DNA of 64,000 nt from Tubulanus polymorphus (taxonomy: Eukaryota > Nemertea > Palaeonemertea > Tubulaniformes > Tubulanidae), in contig NC_134032.1 in assembly GCF_964204645.1 (NCBI RefSeq), positions 2,198,916-2,262,915 of the forward strand. The letters run 5' to 3'. Below are positions 24,380 to 41,540 of the stretch, piece by piece. Numbering within the stretch: position 1 is the first letter of the stretch; the number at the start of each line of letters is the position of its first letter. Position numbers and translations under genes: made by a program. The notes beneath the pieces were generated by a model. The model made no database searches and had not been told where the DNA came from. It worked only from the letters and a program-made list of their open reading frames with translations.

Positions 24380-24520
24380 AGGGGCTGGTAGCATAGTCAT
24401 GGCTTAGACTTAAGACCAGTGTAAGACTAACTTTGTTCTATAGCAAATCTAACAATCTAAGACCAGTCTCAACGTTTAAGACCACCTTTGGACTTAAGTC
24501 ATGACTGTGGAACTGGCCCC
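24380..24520 (+). mobile_element. 141-bp MITE (family M47), single copy
   Basis: It starts GGGGCTGGTAGCATAGTC and ends GACTGTGGAACTGGCCCC, with one internal 47-bp unit. This is a key reference for the unexpanded length. Confidence 0.75.
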
Positions 24521-27500
24521 AGCGGCTTAGATTCAACTGTAGTTCCAATGTGAAATTCAAGAACGGCAGATTAATGGATTCGGGATATAGTTCTATGAAA
24601 AAGGAGTTCTGATACGGCACTTTGAAGCGAGCGTCTGTCATCATTAGCCATTGCATTATTTATTGAAACAAAACACATCTAAATCTACTTGGCGAGTATC
24701 ATTTCATAAACAACTTCGTTCTTATCATTGATATCACATCGGGCGCATGTAAACGATATATTTTATGATCTGTTTCGATGGATGCGATGATTGGTTTAGG
24801 TGTTTAGTCGCGCGCGATTCAGGGTCATCCGGAGCGGTGGCTGTTGATTGCCACGGAAATCAACACGGTGAAGATAAAATTAATTAATCGTGTTGTTGTT
24901 ACAAGTGCGTAAAACAATTTCTTGTATTGCGTGTTATCTTGATGCGTTAAATTGTGAATTCTGTTTAATTTCAACTAGAAACCTTTTATACTTGCTGAGG
25001 TCCGCATATCCGATCCAGATTAAAGCCGAGGTTGGTTCAATCTTGGCGAAAAGGACTTTACACGTGGACTAGGCATAAGTGTTAGGTGCCTTGACAACGG
25101 AACATCTCGCGCCCTTTCCACCGATTTTGTAAAAGGCCACTTGTTCCGAGATATTAAGGGTTCGTAACCACCTTTTGAGTCGCGGCGTCGGGTACGAGGG
25201 TTCATTTTTTATTCCAAGGGCTTCACGATGAAGATGTTTCATTCGAAATAACATAACAAATAGACCGCAAACATCGAGGTGTTAGACAGTTTCAATTTCA
25301 CGAAAAGCTTAACTCAAATTTCTAATTTCTTTGACAGGCTCTTCAAATTGCCCTTCATAAAGTCAGTGAATCTTATCGAGTCCAGATTTTCAAATCCATT
25401 TCTGATTTATTCAGGTGCATACTTATGATTTACAGGAAAGTTCCCCGATTCAAGGTGAAAAAGTGCCATTTTTCTTGAAATAGAACTGCCCCTCAAAAAA
25501 GGTCGGCACGGGCCGCAGGGACCTGATGCAAAAGTTTTTGACCCCAGTATCCTGTTGTTTTTTTTATTTGGGGTTAGAAAATTTTTGTGCCAGACCCCTG
25601 TGGCTGCACGGGCGTATATCGGTTATTTCATGTTTTCAATGAGGACATCCATCAAACATTTTTTAAAGCTTAAACTCGTTTGTGACTATAATAGGCCTGT
25701 TTCAGGGACCAGTATGGCCCGTATTATACCCGGGGACCATTGATTCAACAGCGTGTCCATTTTCCTCGAAATGCGCGTTCGTTCTCGGTACGAATTCCGA
25801 GTATTTTCCTTTTCAGATTTTCAATTAGGACAGAAAAAAACGGAATTAAATCTTGATTATTTTTGCGCGTTGAAAACCCGTGTTTTCAGATCGGAATTAA
25901 TCGAATTTTATTCAGACGAACTACCACGTTTGCGCCATTTGACGGTGAAAAAGAGTGACTCAATCGGAGCATAGTTCATCGACTAAAAGTGGTATCGTAA
26001 TGGAGCGAGTACCCGCCTGCGTGATTTACACTAGATAAACATTACAAATAAGGCAGTCGATCAAGCGTCGACGCCGACCAATCAGACGCCGCGTCGGTGT
26101 CGTCGGACACGCCCACCGGTCGACGCGATGTCAATTGAAACACGCCGGCCAAAAGTCAACGTCGTAATCATTGAGGGCATTGTAAGCCACACGATTAGAA
26201 GTTAAGAGCTTCCCGCTGCGTACGCGTTCAGATTAACTCAAATACTGCTTCGCGCGAGTTCGGATTTTAATATTCCAACCCGGGGACTGCTACACTGCGC
26301 GCCTGAAAAACTCGTCAATTTCAACACCAGAAGATGACCACGATGCGACCCGCCGCTGGAATTGTACCAGGTATGTTGAGAATTTCTTCGATTTATTTTT
26401 GAAATGATTAAAAAAATCCGATAGCAATTTTCGCACATATTGTGTGTAGCCTTTGTGCGAGTCGAAAATTGTTAAAGTAAACAATTTTTGAAAAGTTTTT
26501 TTTTAAGATTCGACTTATAATAATTTAAAAATTTGTGATAATTTAAAAATTTTTAGCCATAAAAATCTACACGATTAACTGGAAGGTTTTTTGATTTCAT
26601 ATTTCGTAAATAATTCAGGCCTTCCGAACTGTTGGTTCAGAAGGAAGATGCGGAATTGTTGCGTTCAAATCGGGCCCGGTTTTCGCAGGCGAAGACTGAG
26701 CCAAAACCAGGTCTCTATCTTAAGACGGGCTTTAGAATTGGAATGATAAAACGCTTTCGACAATCGTAGCTTTCTAAGGCTTATGCAACCAGATCAGTGG
26801 TTTAAGCCCACAAAAATAAACTGGTTTGATAAACCATTTCATAGTTGCTCACCGTCATTTTGTTAGGGTACTTTTATCCTGAATTGTTGGGTCGTGGTTT
26901 TTCTTTTGAAAAACTATTTTTGATACGCGTTTTAGCATCCTTCATTGGACCAGATATAGATTTTTACAATTTTGGCATCATTTTTAGTAAATTTTGTTTC
27001 AATTGCTTTAATAGTTACTTCACGTTTTAGTCAGACACAAATTGAACCTTAGCTCAAACTTTGACGTACTTAAACCGGTTATACTGCCGAGAGTTTTTCG
27101 TTTGGCCTAATAATCTTAACGATCATGCTTGAATCGAGAGTCATAGTTGAAAGCCTCTATTGAAATGGACACCGAAATAAGCACTTTAGGGCGTGGCGAA
27201 CACAAAAATCTCGATTTACAACTTTCTAAGCCTGCGTACCTTTTTCAAATTCGCTGATTCGTATAATTTCCACAAATAAAAAGAAAACGGTTGTAACTAT
27301 AACATTGGGTAGACATATAGTTAATTAGCGATGCCCGGAGCAGCTAGGATCTCAGGATATAGCAGTTTTGGTGCGTGTTAAACCAAATTTTTTCCTAGCA
27401 AAATTGTTTTGTAGTATAGCGATATGAATTAGATTAGGCCTAAGCAAAAAAATTATCATCATTAGTATTAAGTTTCTAGAATTTTGTAATATATTGGCTG

Positions 27501-28430
27501 AGTTTAAAGAAATATATGGTAATGTCACAGTAACAATGTTAGTGGCATTTGCGACTGTTTAGCACCTTACCACACATAACCCCCCTCGAAGTGATAATGT
27601 CATTAACGACCTGCAAACTGAAATATCGACTATAAACGCAGGGTGTAGTTTTATCATATGAATGGATGTGGTTTCATCAAAGCATCTTTTAACCATCAGA
27701 TTGAAAGTAAAATGACTAGTTGCACCAGGATTCGACTGGCTACTGTTTTTACTAGAATCGTTATCAGCATAGACCGGTCTTTAGTTGTTAGATTGGCTGT
27801 AGATTGAATTAAGCCATGCGATTATAGAACACGCCTCGGGGGATGTTGATATGTAAACAAAACCGATTTGATAATATCGCATTTTTCATCGATGATCTAA
27901 TCAATACTGGTATTAACCAGAAAATCTGGGTTCACAGACAGCACTAATGGTCAAAACAAGTCCAGTCCATTTTTGGTATTATTGGTGCCGTATTTATTTC
28001 GGTGTTTTTCCAACAATGTCTCATATAGATCAATATTGTTTCTGGCCCAGGGGTTGAGAACAGCGGCCAAAAACCTCCTAGGGCCAGTAGTATACATGAA
28101 AAGCGAGCGCAGTAGAAAATTGTAAAAAAAAGAACAGAAAACTTTAAATAATTTTCTGAATATCTAAGGTGATTTCAAGAATAAAATTGCCACGCAGAAA
28201 TTCGCTATTGTTTATGTGACTCTTAAGTCGGGTTGTGAAGATTTTATATCGGTAAAAATAGGGGTCCGAGGCCCCCTAAATCCAACTCGGTGAACTTGGA
28301 ATTTTTTCTCACGAAAAGACCAGCCGTTCACGCGTTGTATTGTAGCCACAGCGGGTATCAGTCAGTTTTATCTTCTAGCAATAATTTGTCAAAATTTGAC
28401 TAATTACTGGAATCATTTAATGATGAACTC
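24521..28430. other. Long intergenic stretch, no gene seen
   Basis: Mainly unique, AT-rich. A CpG-rich island at 26030-26260, with a CCAAT-like GACCAATCAG, could be a distal regulatory element. An M47 remnant lies at 27765-27810. No exon with matching splice sites was found. Confidence 0.4.
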
Positions 28431-28433
28431 CAA

Positions 28434-28541
28434 GGCCCAGTTCTATTAACCGGTATTATGTTTAACCCACGGGCTTAACTTAATTATTATCGAATGAGTA
28501 ACCCCCGGGTTAAAGATAATTCCAGTCTATAAAACCGGGCC
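28434..28541. mobile_element. Short MITE (GGCCCGGTTTTATAGACTGG type)
   Basis: The left GGCCCAGTTCTATTAACCGG and right CCAGTCTATAAAACCGGGCC are inverted copies. A better copy is at 46864-46979 and a half copy at 28935-28975. Confidence 0.6.
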
Positions 28542-28629
28542 CAAGGTTTTAGATTTCACTTTTTTCGCTACCCGTTATTACTGATACAACTGTTTTGGAA
28601 ATAGACCAATTCCATTCATGGCACTATTT

Positions 28630-28895
28630 AGAGTTTTTTTTTTAATTCATAGATGGACGGGAACTGAAAGAATAATTTTGTGAATACAGTCATTTAGGAA
28701 ACATTCATCTAAAAAACACTTTTTTGTTTTATTATTGCTAAAAGGTAAATCATTAGGGACCAGTTTTTTTTTTTAAATTCATAGATGGGCAGAAACTGAA
28801 AGCATAATTTTGTGAATACCATCGTTTAGGGAACACTCATCTAAAAACATTTTTTTTATTATTGCTAAAAAGTAAAACATTGGAGAACAGTTTTG
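28630..28895 (+). repeat. Tandem duplication, unit 132 bp
   Basis: AATTCATAGATGGACGGGAA at 28644 recurs as AATTCATAGATGGGCAGAAA at 28776, and the rest of the unit follows with a few changes. Confidence 0.85.
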
Positions 28896-29089
28896 GTCAC
28901 ATAACTCAATTGAAAATGAATTGAGTTAGTCCCCACAGGCTGAAGTTAATACCAGTCGATAAAACCCGGCCTGGGGGTTTAAAGATAGGTTCGATAGCTC
29001 CTCCCCCCTACGGCTACACCTCTATTCTGATATATCAACAGCGATTCGGCCTAATTTCTATGATTATTATGTTTATCGTTTAATTAAAG

Positions 29090-29370
29090 GTAGATATTTT
29101 CTCCGTACGCGAATCGGTGAAGCGTATCTCTCGAGATGGCCGCAAGTTTCCGTGTGATCTCGGGCGCCGCGTACCGCCGGGACGATCGATCGCGTCTGAA
29201 ACGACGCGCGGCCATAAAACCGATACCGTTCCGGCGTCTAACCACGTTTAAGGCGCGTCGGTCGTAAACTCGAGCGTCACCTGCGAATTATGAGTCTGTT
29301 TAGCGCCGGTGACCAGTCTTTCTGTCACGGTCACCGGTCCACAGCTGCGACCGGTTAAGTAATACCGCCA
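29090..29370. promoter_or_regulatory. CpG-rich unique segment upstream of osr
   Basis: A GC- and CpG-rich island in AT-rich repeats, 4 kb before the first osr exon found. It has a short frame starting MAASFRVISG with a weak phase-1 donor (C|GTGTGA), which could in principle join the first osr exon. A CpG-rich promoter or enhancer is the other reading. Neither is proven. Confidence 0.2.
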
Positions 29371-29821
29371 TTCAAACGCTGATTGTCGCGACAAAAGATT
29401 TGTTTGTAATTATTGGATTTGAGTGGTTTTAGATGACTAACAATGATCCGTAGATAAAGCCGATGACAACGTGTTCCTAAATGAGCTTAAACATAATATC
29501 GCTTGAATCAAGAAGTGTCACACAATAGGATTGTTCACGATGGAATTTATTGAAATAAAACCATATCGTTGCGGCTGTTGACTAACAGCCTTCATCGGGT
29601 GGAAATGATGAACATAGGCTGCTAAACCAGGCACTTGTGCGCTGAGAATCGATGTTATTTTTGATGATATTATTAAATCTGTTTCATGGCTCGCTGCGGT
29701 TTGATGGCAGCCGTGAAAGTGTAGACTTCCCATCCGGTCAGAGATGTGCCGGGCTCTGGTCACGAGGCGCCTCAATCGCATTTCTGAAAACTAAGTTAAT
29801 TCGCATATTTCTGATAGTGGA

Positions 29822-29958
29822 TACTGAGTTCAGAGTTAACTCTAACTCACAACTGTGGAACTGGATCCTGAGTTCAGAGTTAACTCTAGCTCACAACTGT
29901 GGAACTGGATCCTGAGTTCAGAGTTATCTCTAACTCACAACTGTAGAACTGGATTTTA
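29822..29958. repeat. 44-bp tandem array, 3 units
   Basis: GATCCTGAGTTCAGAGTTAA followed by CTCTAACTCACAACTGTGGAACTG; same family as 7010-7625. Confidence 0.88.
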
Positions 29959-29974
29959 ACTTTTGAAAATATTC

Positions 29975-30178
29975 TAGAGTGGATATGAAAGAGAAGGGAG
30001 AGAAGAGAAAATGATAGTGGAGAAAGAGAGTGGGAAGATTTAGAAAATGGGAGGAGAGAGATGGTAAGAGAGAGAGGGGGAGAGGAGAGATAATGAGAGT
30101 GGTGGGAGAGAGAGGGAGAGGAGAGAGTAGAGAGGGAGAGGAGAGAGGAGAGGGGGAGAGGAGAGAGAGAGGGAGAGT

Positions 30179-30211
<33 letters not shown>

Positions 30212-30305
30212 GAGAGAGTAGAGAGGGAGGGAGAGGAGAGAGGGAGAGTAGAGAGTAGAGAGGGAGTGAGCTAGATGATAGAGAGGGTGAGACCGGAGAG
30301 AGAGG
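29975..30305. repeat. GA-rich simple sequence
   Basis: A purine tract of GAGAGA and GGGAGAG units over about 330 bases. Confidence 0.95.
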
Positions 30306-32295
30306 GCCGCGTATATCGTTTATCGTACATGTTTATATATCGTTGATAATGCGGCCAAACGTTTGTATATTTTAGAGTCAATTATTTAATGATTCCTAGA
30401 TCGATTTGCGTCAAGTCGATGTGATCGGATACCGACGCGCAGTTTTCTCAGCAGACAGGGGGAAGGTTAAACACGTACGCCGCTTATATATGGGAAAGTT
30501 TTCAAGCTCCCGAAAAAAGAACAGCTCAACTTAATTACGCGACATATATACTACAGCATGGGGATGATTCCATCACATGATAATTGTATATTGAAATATT
30601 TGATTTTATGATAAATCCATTATCAATCATTTTGCATATTCGACCATTGAAATACTTCATTACTTAGGCCTGGTAATTCAATTGTCAGTTAGATTGAAAA
30701 CACAGGAATGCGTCATGGAATTACCCTCGATTATATGGCCGGTGAAGGCATTGCGTAAATGCTTCCTTATGGGCCCCATTTTACTGGAAAGTGCTTCTTT
30801 CCGAGTTAAAAAGTACTTCCTATTGGGTATGAAAATTCCGAAAAAGTACTTTTCAGTACTTATTATTACCGCTTGAAACCCTGAAGAATTGCTTTTTTTC
30901 TGACTTTAGAATAGGGCTTCTCCCTGTTATCCATCTGATTGATAGATTGGATTTTGTGTCCTTTACAAACCTACGACCTGCTTGCCCGGGGCGAAACAGG
31001 GGTTAGATTCAAATTTGAAATTAAGTCATTGAATTGCTATAGGAAAGGATTATAAAGGATTTCAATAATTTTATAATAATTTAGATTTTTCTTTTTAACT
31101 GATTTTTCTTTTTTTTTATCTGATTTTATTTTGATTGAAAAATTACATTGCGAACTACATGACGTATGATTAAGGAAATAAATAGAAAACAAAATGGACC
31201 TTGAGGATATTAAGAATTAAGCGATGTACGAATTAATCAGTTAATCGCGAATTAAGTGGACTTCACTGGATTATCAGCTGTTTGGATCGCTCGGGAGTAG
31301 CCTTTCTAAAATTGCAATTTTTTCGAGATTTCCAAAGGATAACAAAGAACAAGTTTCGAACCAGTTAGGACATTTCCAATTGTATCGTAAAACAATATAC
31401 ATGGGAATATATATTATATAAAGCGGCACGTGCATGGTAGTTATGTAATATGCCATTAAAGTTACACCTAACTCGAGTTCCGTTCACGATCGAAACAACA
31501 GATTTCAATCACGGTGTTTGTTTTGAAAGGAATCGAATACGACGTAAACGGTTGCGGTTGGGATGGCGGGAAATCTGAAATTCTATCGCGTAATGTGATT
31601 ACTGGAAGTTGGATGTTAGGAACCTCCCCGACGAGGCTCGTAGATTCACTTGCTGTGGGAGTTAATAATTTAGCAATAACAATAATAAATAGCAATAATA
31701 ATAGTAATAAATGACGATAACGAATAATAATAATAATAATAATAGATATTTATAGATCGCAGTTCACTGCGTCTCATTGCGGTTTACAATTTAAGTTAGG
31801 CCACAAAACACATTGGAATTGCTGATGAAAAGCTTCTTCAAAAGAAAAGTTTGAAGACAGGATTTAAAAACATCAATGTCATTACAGTTCCGAAGATTAA
31901 GAGGTCGATTATTACTGATATGAATAATAATCTACTCGTACTTATTAAAATAATCATAGCACTTTAGAACCAAAATATTACAGTGATGATAATGATGATA
32001 GTAGCCTAATTATCATGATAATGCCTTGGTAATAATAGTACGAATATATTATCATAATAACAATTGTTAAGATGCCATTGCAATTCAGTGGACCGAGAAC
32101 GTAGAATTAGATTGTAACATAGAAGATTAACTATCTAAGTAGAAATTAGTTCCTTTTCAATAAGGTAACTCTTGTTGAAATCTTAAGACATAGCTTTGGA
32201 ACTGGTACCATAGCGCTTTATGGTTCAGTGAGATATATCCCGAAGTCTATCATGAAATGTTGAATTCATCATTCCTTTGGCAGGGATAAACTGCA
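30306..32295. other. Intergenic DNA, no gene seen
   Basis: It contains a D150 repeat at 30895-31025 and an AAT-rich microsatellite at 31670-31745. Confidence 0.4.
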
Positions 32296-32578
32296 GGGGC
32301 CGGTTGCATAGTTATAACTTAGACTTAAGACCAGTCTAAGATCAACTTAGTTCTAGCCAATGTAACAACTTCTTAAGACCAATCTAAGACCAACTTAGTT
32401 CTATAGCTAATGTAACAACTTAAGACCAGTCTAAGACTAACTTAGCTCTCTAGCCAATCTAACAACTTAAGACCAGTCTAAACTCAGCTCAGTTCTATAG
32501 CCAATCTAACAAGTTAGGACCAGTCTTAAGATTTAAGACCACTTTTAGACCTTAAGTCACGACTGTGCAACTGGGTCC
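32296..32578 (-). mobile_element. 283-bp expanded M47 MITE with four internal 47-bp units
   Basis: It has both family ends (GGGGCCGGTTGCATAGTTA and GACTGTGCAACTGGGTCC) but is 283 bp instead of 140, an excess of 143 or three 47-bp units plus two bases. Internal units of TCTAACAACTTAAGACCAGT, then CTAAGACCAACTTAGTTC, are visible. Confidence 0.8.
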
Positions 32579-33405
32579 AGAGGCTAGTTGCTCATAATAT
32601 AATTAGCGGATTTTAACAATGAACTTTTCATTTTCGCTGTGTAACAACTATCCAATGGTTTGCTCTAACCAATATTTAAGCAACTGCAGCCTCTGTACGG
32701 GGATATGAATCGAGGTTAAACTTCGGGCGGAGTCGACCAGTTGCTGGGATCGCGAGCGGTATCAGCGCAAACAGTCGCCGGTTTATCATCGCAACTGGTT
32801 ACCGAATCGATGACCTCTGATCGCGGCTGTCGGTTCGGATATCGGCGCTGAGCTGCTGACACGCGGGAAACAAGCAGCTATCAGCGGTGTAACTAGTTCC
32901 CGGAGCAGGCTACAATTATTGTCAAAGTTATCATTTATAAAACACCTCTTATTCAAATATCTAAACTTGCCGGAAGAGTTTGAGAGTCTAAAATAATTAT
33001 CCTACTTCATTGCGTTTAGAAAAGATGATATTGAAATGATAGATAATTTCATATGTCATACATGAATTGCATGAGACAAAAATCCATTTTCTATACTGAT
33101 TTAAACGTTTTAAAACCAAGGATTCGTTTCATAAAAATCTTCTAATTTTTAATCCACTATTCTAATTAATAATCGAATATTCTAATTTCTTTTACAATAT
33201 TCTAAAAGGCCGCCTATCTTCCCTGTACATTACTTTTTTGAAATGATGATCAGGCTCTAACCATAACAGACCCGATCCTATGCCTCTTTTCATTTTAAAT
33301 TACAATCTGCAGACTGGTTCTGTGGACAATCTTATTATAATAACTATTTCAATAATGTAATCGTCCAAATAGGCCTATCTAAACCGTACTTTTTATTGGT
33401 TACAG

Positions 33406-38467
<5,062 letters not shown>

Positions 38468-39059
38468 CACTCGCCACACAGAAATAGACGCGAAATAGAC
38501 GGGCAATTTCACTGGTAATTTAGATCTGATTTAACTTTCAACGCGCATCGACTTAGTTCTAGTTAGAATCCGTGATTCAGTTTCTTCACTTTGAAGATTT
38601 TACAACAAACATTATCTAAAAACGATGACAATATCTGGTTATAATTACGCTTTTTGGCCACAGGCAGCAAAAACTCAGAATCAAAGGTTACAAAATATAA
38701 CATGAATATGAAAAAAGCCAAAAATGGAAAGTGCGAGTAATTGTCTGGTTCCTCAACTATCCGTTATGCGTGGTGCTTTAGAGCGCTTACTTTTTTGAAG
38801 AAAACAAACATGAAAAATATTTAATTTCGACGTTTTTGTATCCCGAATCATTGTTTGCACAATACTTTTTGCCGCGACGATTCATAATATTTTGGATCGG
38901 GTCGGTCTTAAAAGGTGTCGCATTAATTTGTCATACAAAGGAGTGCTTAAAAAGTGCTTCCATCAACCGTCAAAACGTATTGAAAAGTGTTGCGTTGTGT
39001 TGTTTTTATACTCTGCCCTACGACTATGAACCGTGTTGCGATATTTCGCTCATTTTCTT

Positions 39060-39200
39060 GACGCCCAGAGGTCACCTGAAAGTCACCTCCAGAACGCCGC
39101 TTATGCACGCGTTTCCTTATCATGATTATCAACTTCTGGTTGTTAATGTTACAACGTTAACACCTATTAGCGAAATATGAATCAACTGCTGGATTTATGT
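39060..39200 (+). repeat. osr 3' UTR segment duplicated at 41570-41705
   Basis: AGAGGTCACCTGAAAGTCACC, here read as AGAGGTCACC then TGAAAGTCACC, and later ACACCTATTAGCGAAATATG and CAACTGCTGGATTT all recur with changes downstream. Confidence 0.6.
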
Positions 39201-39478
39201 TTAAAGTTTCCGGCACAAATCAGCAACAATCTCAATCAGTATCGACAAAAATAGATGATCGCCATCTAAAAATCATTCGTAGTTATTCGAGGATTTTTTT
39301 TGTACATTTTGTCAATCGAAAAGATAAGCTAACTAAAAGATGTTTGTATGTACTCCCGTGGCATTTTTCGTTATGATATAAAATCACATGTAATTATGTA
39401 GAGAATATTTATGTAAATATATCGTATATACGAGATTGATTTATTATAAATTATGTGATGTATATTCTATAGGAAAGA

Positions 39479-39484
39479 AATAAA
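39479..39484 (+). terminator. Poly(A) signal AATAAA, probable osr mRNA end
   Basis: A canonical AATAAA lies about 1.0 kb after the osr stop codon, with a G/T-rich stretch downstream (TGTTTCTTCATGTTGCTGG). The sequence between is AT-rich, as expected for a 3' UTR. Earlier cryptic signals cannot be excluded. Confidence 0.5.
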
Positions 39485-40804
39485 CATATTGATAAGGTAA
39501 AAAATGTTTCTTCATGTTGCTGGCTTGGTCTACGTTCAAATGAATTCTTCGCTTCAGAAACTGGGCGTGGTTACTTTATGTTAATGAGCAAAAGCGATAG
39601 TTGACGTAATTTATGTTATCGATTTTGGTTTCTTTGAGTGATGTAGTTTAGTCAAAACTTCGTAATTGTCAGAAAAGATTGTTTAAATCCTCAACTGTGG
39701 GTTTCGCTCATTGACTCTGAAATACTCTGAGATTGATACTAGTCAGTTGCGTTACTTCCTGTTTTTAATGAGGATTCAAATTTTCAAACTTAACCGTTGA
39801 ACGCCTAAACGTCTTCATAAAACGTGACTCTAGGTCCAATATGGGAAAAATTTCTAAAATATCGATACTAGTGGATTTTGGATGTTTTTTTTTTCACAAA
39901 TATATTTCGGGAAAAATCGACGCAAAAAATAATTGGTGCTCGGTTTTATGCGCTTAGGTGGTTTTATCCAAAAGATCTAAAATAAGAAGTTGAGCAACGC
40001 AAAGGCAACCAGGCTTGGTAAGGCCCTTTATTTCTGAAATGGACACCCAATTCCTTTAACCCTGGGCCAACGGTTACCTGAGTTTTAGTGGATTATAGTC
40101 GAACTAAGTGAAACCGAATGTCAGTTAGTTTGAACTTTAGTGCGGAAATAGTTCGGAAATAAAGCGCAGTCGACTCGCTACGAAAACCGAATTTGGCCCT
40201 GGAAGCTTTCGACGCGGTTATTCTCATATTATCGATAATCTACCGGCTGGGTTAGCAACGACCTTGACTTTTTATGGCAACATCAGCCGACAAAAAGGTG
40301 CTGAAATTACCGCGACGAAGCGACGACGTTGTAAAAACATTACTATTGTCTTTTAATCGTTGGGTAATCAAGTGTTTTGGAAATACTCAGAGTCTAGATG
40401 CGGGTTCATTGGTTCAACGGTTCACCATAAAGTCGACCGAACGCGTGTCGCTTTGACGGCCGGTTTTCGGCTAGCGGGGGCTTCCTGGTCGCCGGCCTCT
40501 GTTTTCGGTCGCTGTGAGAATTATCAATTTTAATCGGTTATTATTTTGTGGGTACCAGTATAAGAGGGGATACGCGGAACTATATTTCATAATTGCTCGA
40601 CAAACACTCAAGAACAGCTGTTAGTGCGATAAAGCGACGACGATTAGGAGGCGAACGAATCAACGAATAAAAACGAGGAAATTTAGAAATTCGTTGAAAA
40701 ACAAGTCGAACATTCATAATATAATTATAGCTATCAAAACAAGAGCAATAAAGAGTTTAGGAAATAAACTGGGATAACTGTCCCAAAACAGCAGTGGAGT
40801 GGGT

Positions 40805-41285
40805 TCACTGGGGTCCCTCGTGGCTGTCATGATACAGCAGTGAGGGAATGGGTTCGGAGGAACCTCGTGGCTGTCCTGATACAGCAGTGAGGGAGTGGGT
40901 TCGGAGGAACCTCGTGGCTGTCCTGATACAGCAGTGAGGGAGCGGGTTCGGAGGAACCTCGTGGCTGTCATGATACAGCAGTGAGGAAATGGGTTCGGAG
41001 GAACCTCGTGGCTGTCATGATACAGCAGTGAGGGAATGGGTTCGGAGGAACCTCGTGGCTGTCATGATACAGCAGTGAGGGAATGGGTTCGGAGGAACCT
41101 CGTGGCTGTCATGATACAGCAGTGAGGGAATGGGTTCGGAGGAACCTCGTGGCTGTCCTGATACAGCAGTGAGGGAATGGGTTCGGAGGAACCTCGTGGC
41201 TGTCCTGATACAGCAGTGAGGGAGCGGGTTCGGAGGAACCTCGTGGCTGTCCTGATACAGCAGTGAGGGGTGGGGTTCACTCTGG
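40805..41285. repeat. 47-bp minisatellite, about 10 units (unrelated to M47)
   Basis: The unit is CGTGGCTGTCATGATACAGC, then AGTGAGGGAATGGGTTCGGA, then GGAACCT. Units are nearly identical apart from CATGA/CCTGA and AATGG/GTGGG/GCGGG variants. Confidence 0.95.
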
Positions 41286-41369
41286 GGATCCTTCTTGTCC
41301 TTGACCCTGAGAGCGGTGTGTTCACTAGGAACCCACGTGACTAGTTATCATGTCCCCACACGCCGAATC

Positions 41370-41416
41370 GGTTACACCAGGGAGGTGGGAGCGAACTCCC
41401 ACCTCCCTGGTTACAC
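41370..41416. repeat. 16-bp perfect hairpin with CGAA loop between GGTTACAC direct repeats
   Basis: ACCAGGGAGGTGGGAG (41376-41391), loop CGAA, then the exact complement (41396-41411). GGTTACAC occurs at 41370-41377 and 41409-41416. Confidence 0.8.
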
Positions 41417-41417
41417 A

Positions 41418-41540
41418 AAGCGCTTCCCGATCAGAACACGGAGCTTAGCAGTGCCGTAATACGTCACCAGATCTGGTGCACGGCGACTCAAGTAGAGAAC
41501 ACTCATGAAGGTAGCCCATCACCTGTGCTGAAATCCACGT
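41418..41540 (+). other. Sequence faintly like 5S rRNA
   Basis: TTCCCGATCAGAACACGGAG and CTTAGCAGTGCCG recall the 5S rRNA region CCGATC....CGGAAGCTAAGCAG. The rest does not fit and the 5' arm is missing. At best it is a 5S-derived pseudogene or SINE head. Confidence 0.2.

Noticed and set aside
30030-30221. Frame of Arg/Glu/Gly repeats
   Set aside because: GA-rich simple sequence.
40714-41325. Open frames on the - strand with repeated SLTAVSGQPRGSSEP-type segments
   Set aside because: Product of the 47-bp minisatellite. 47 is not a multiple of three, so the frame shifts between units and no consistent protein exists.
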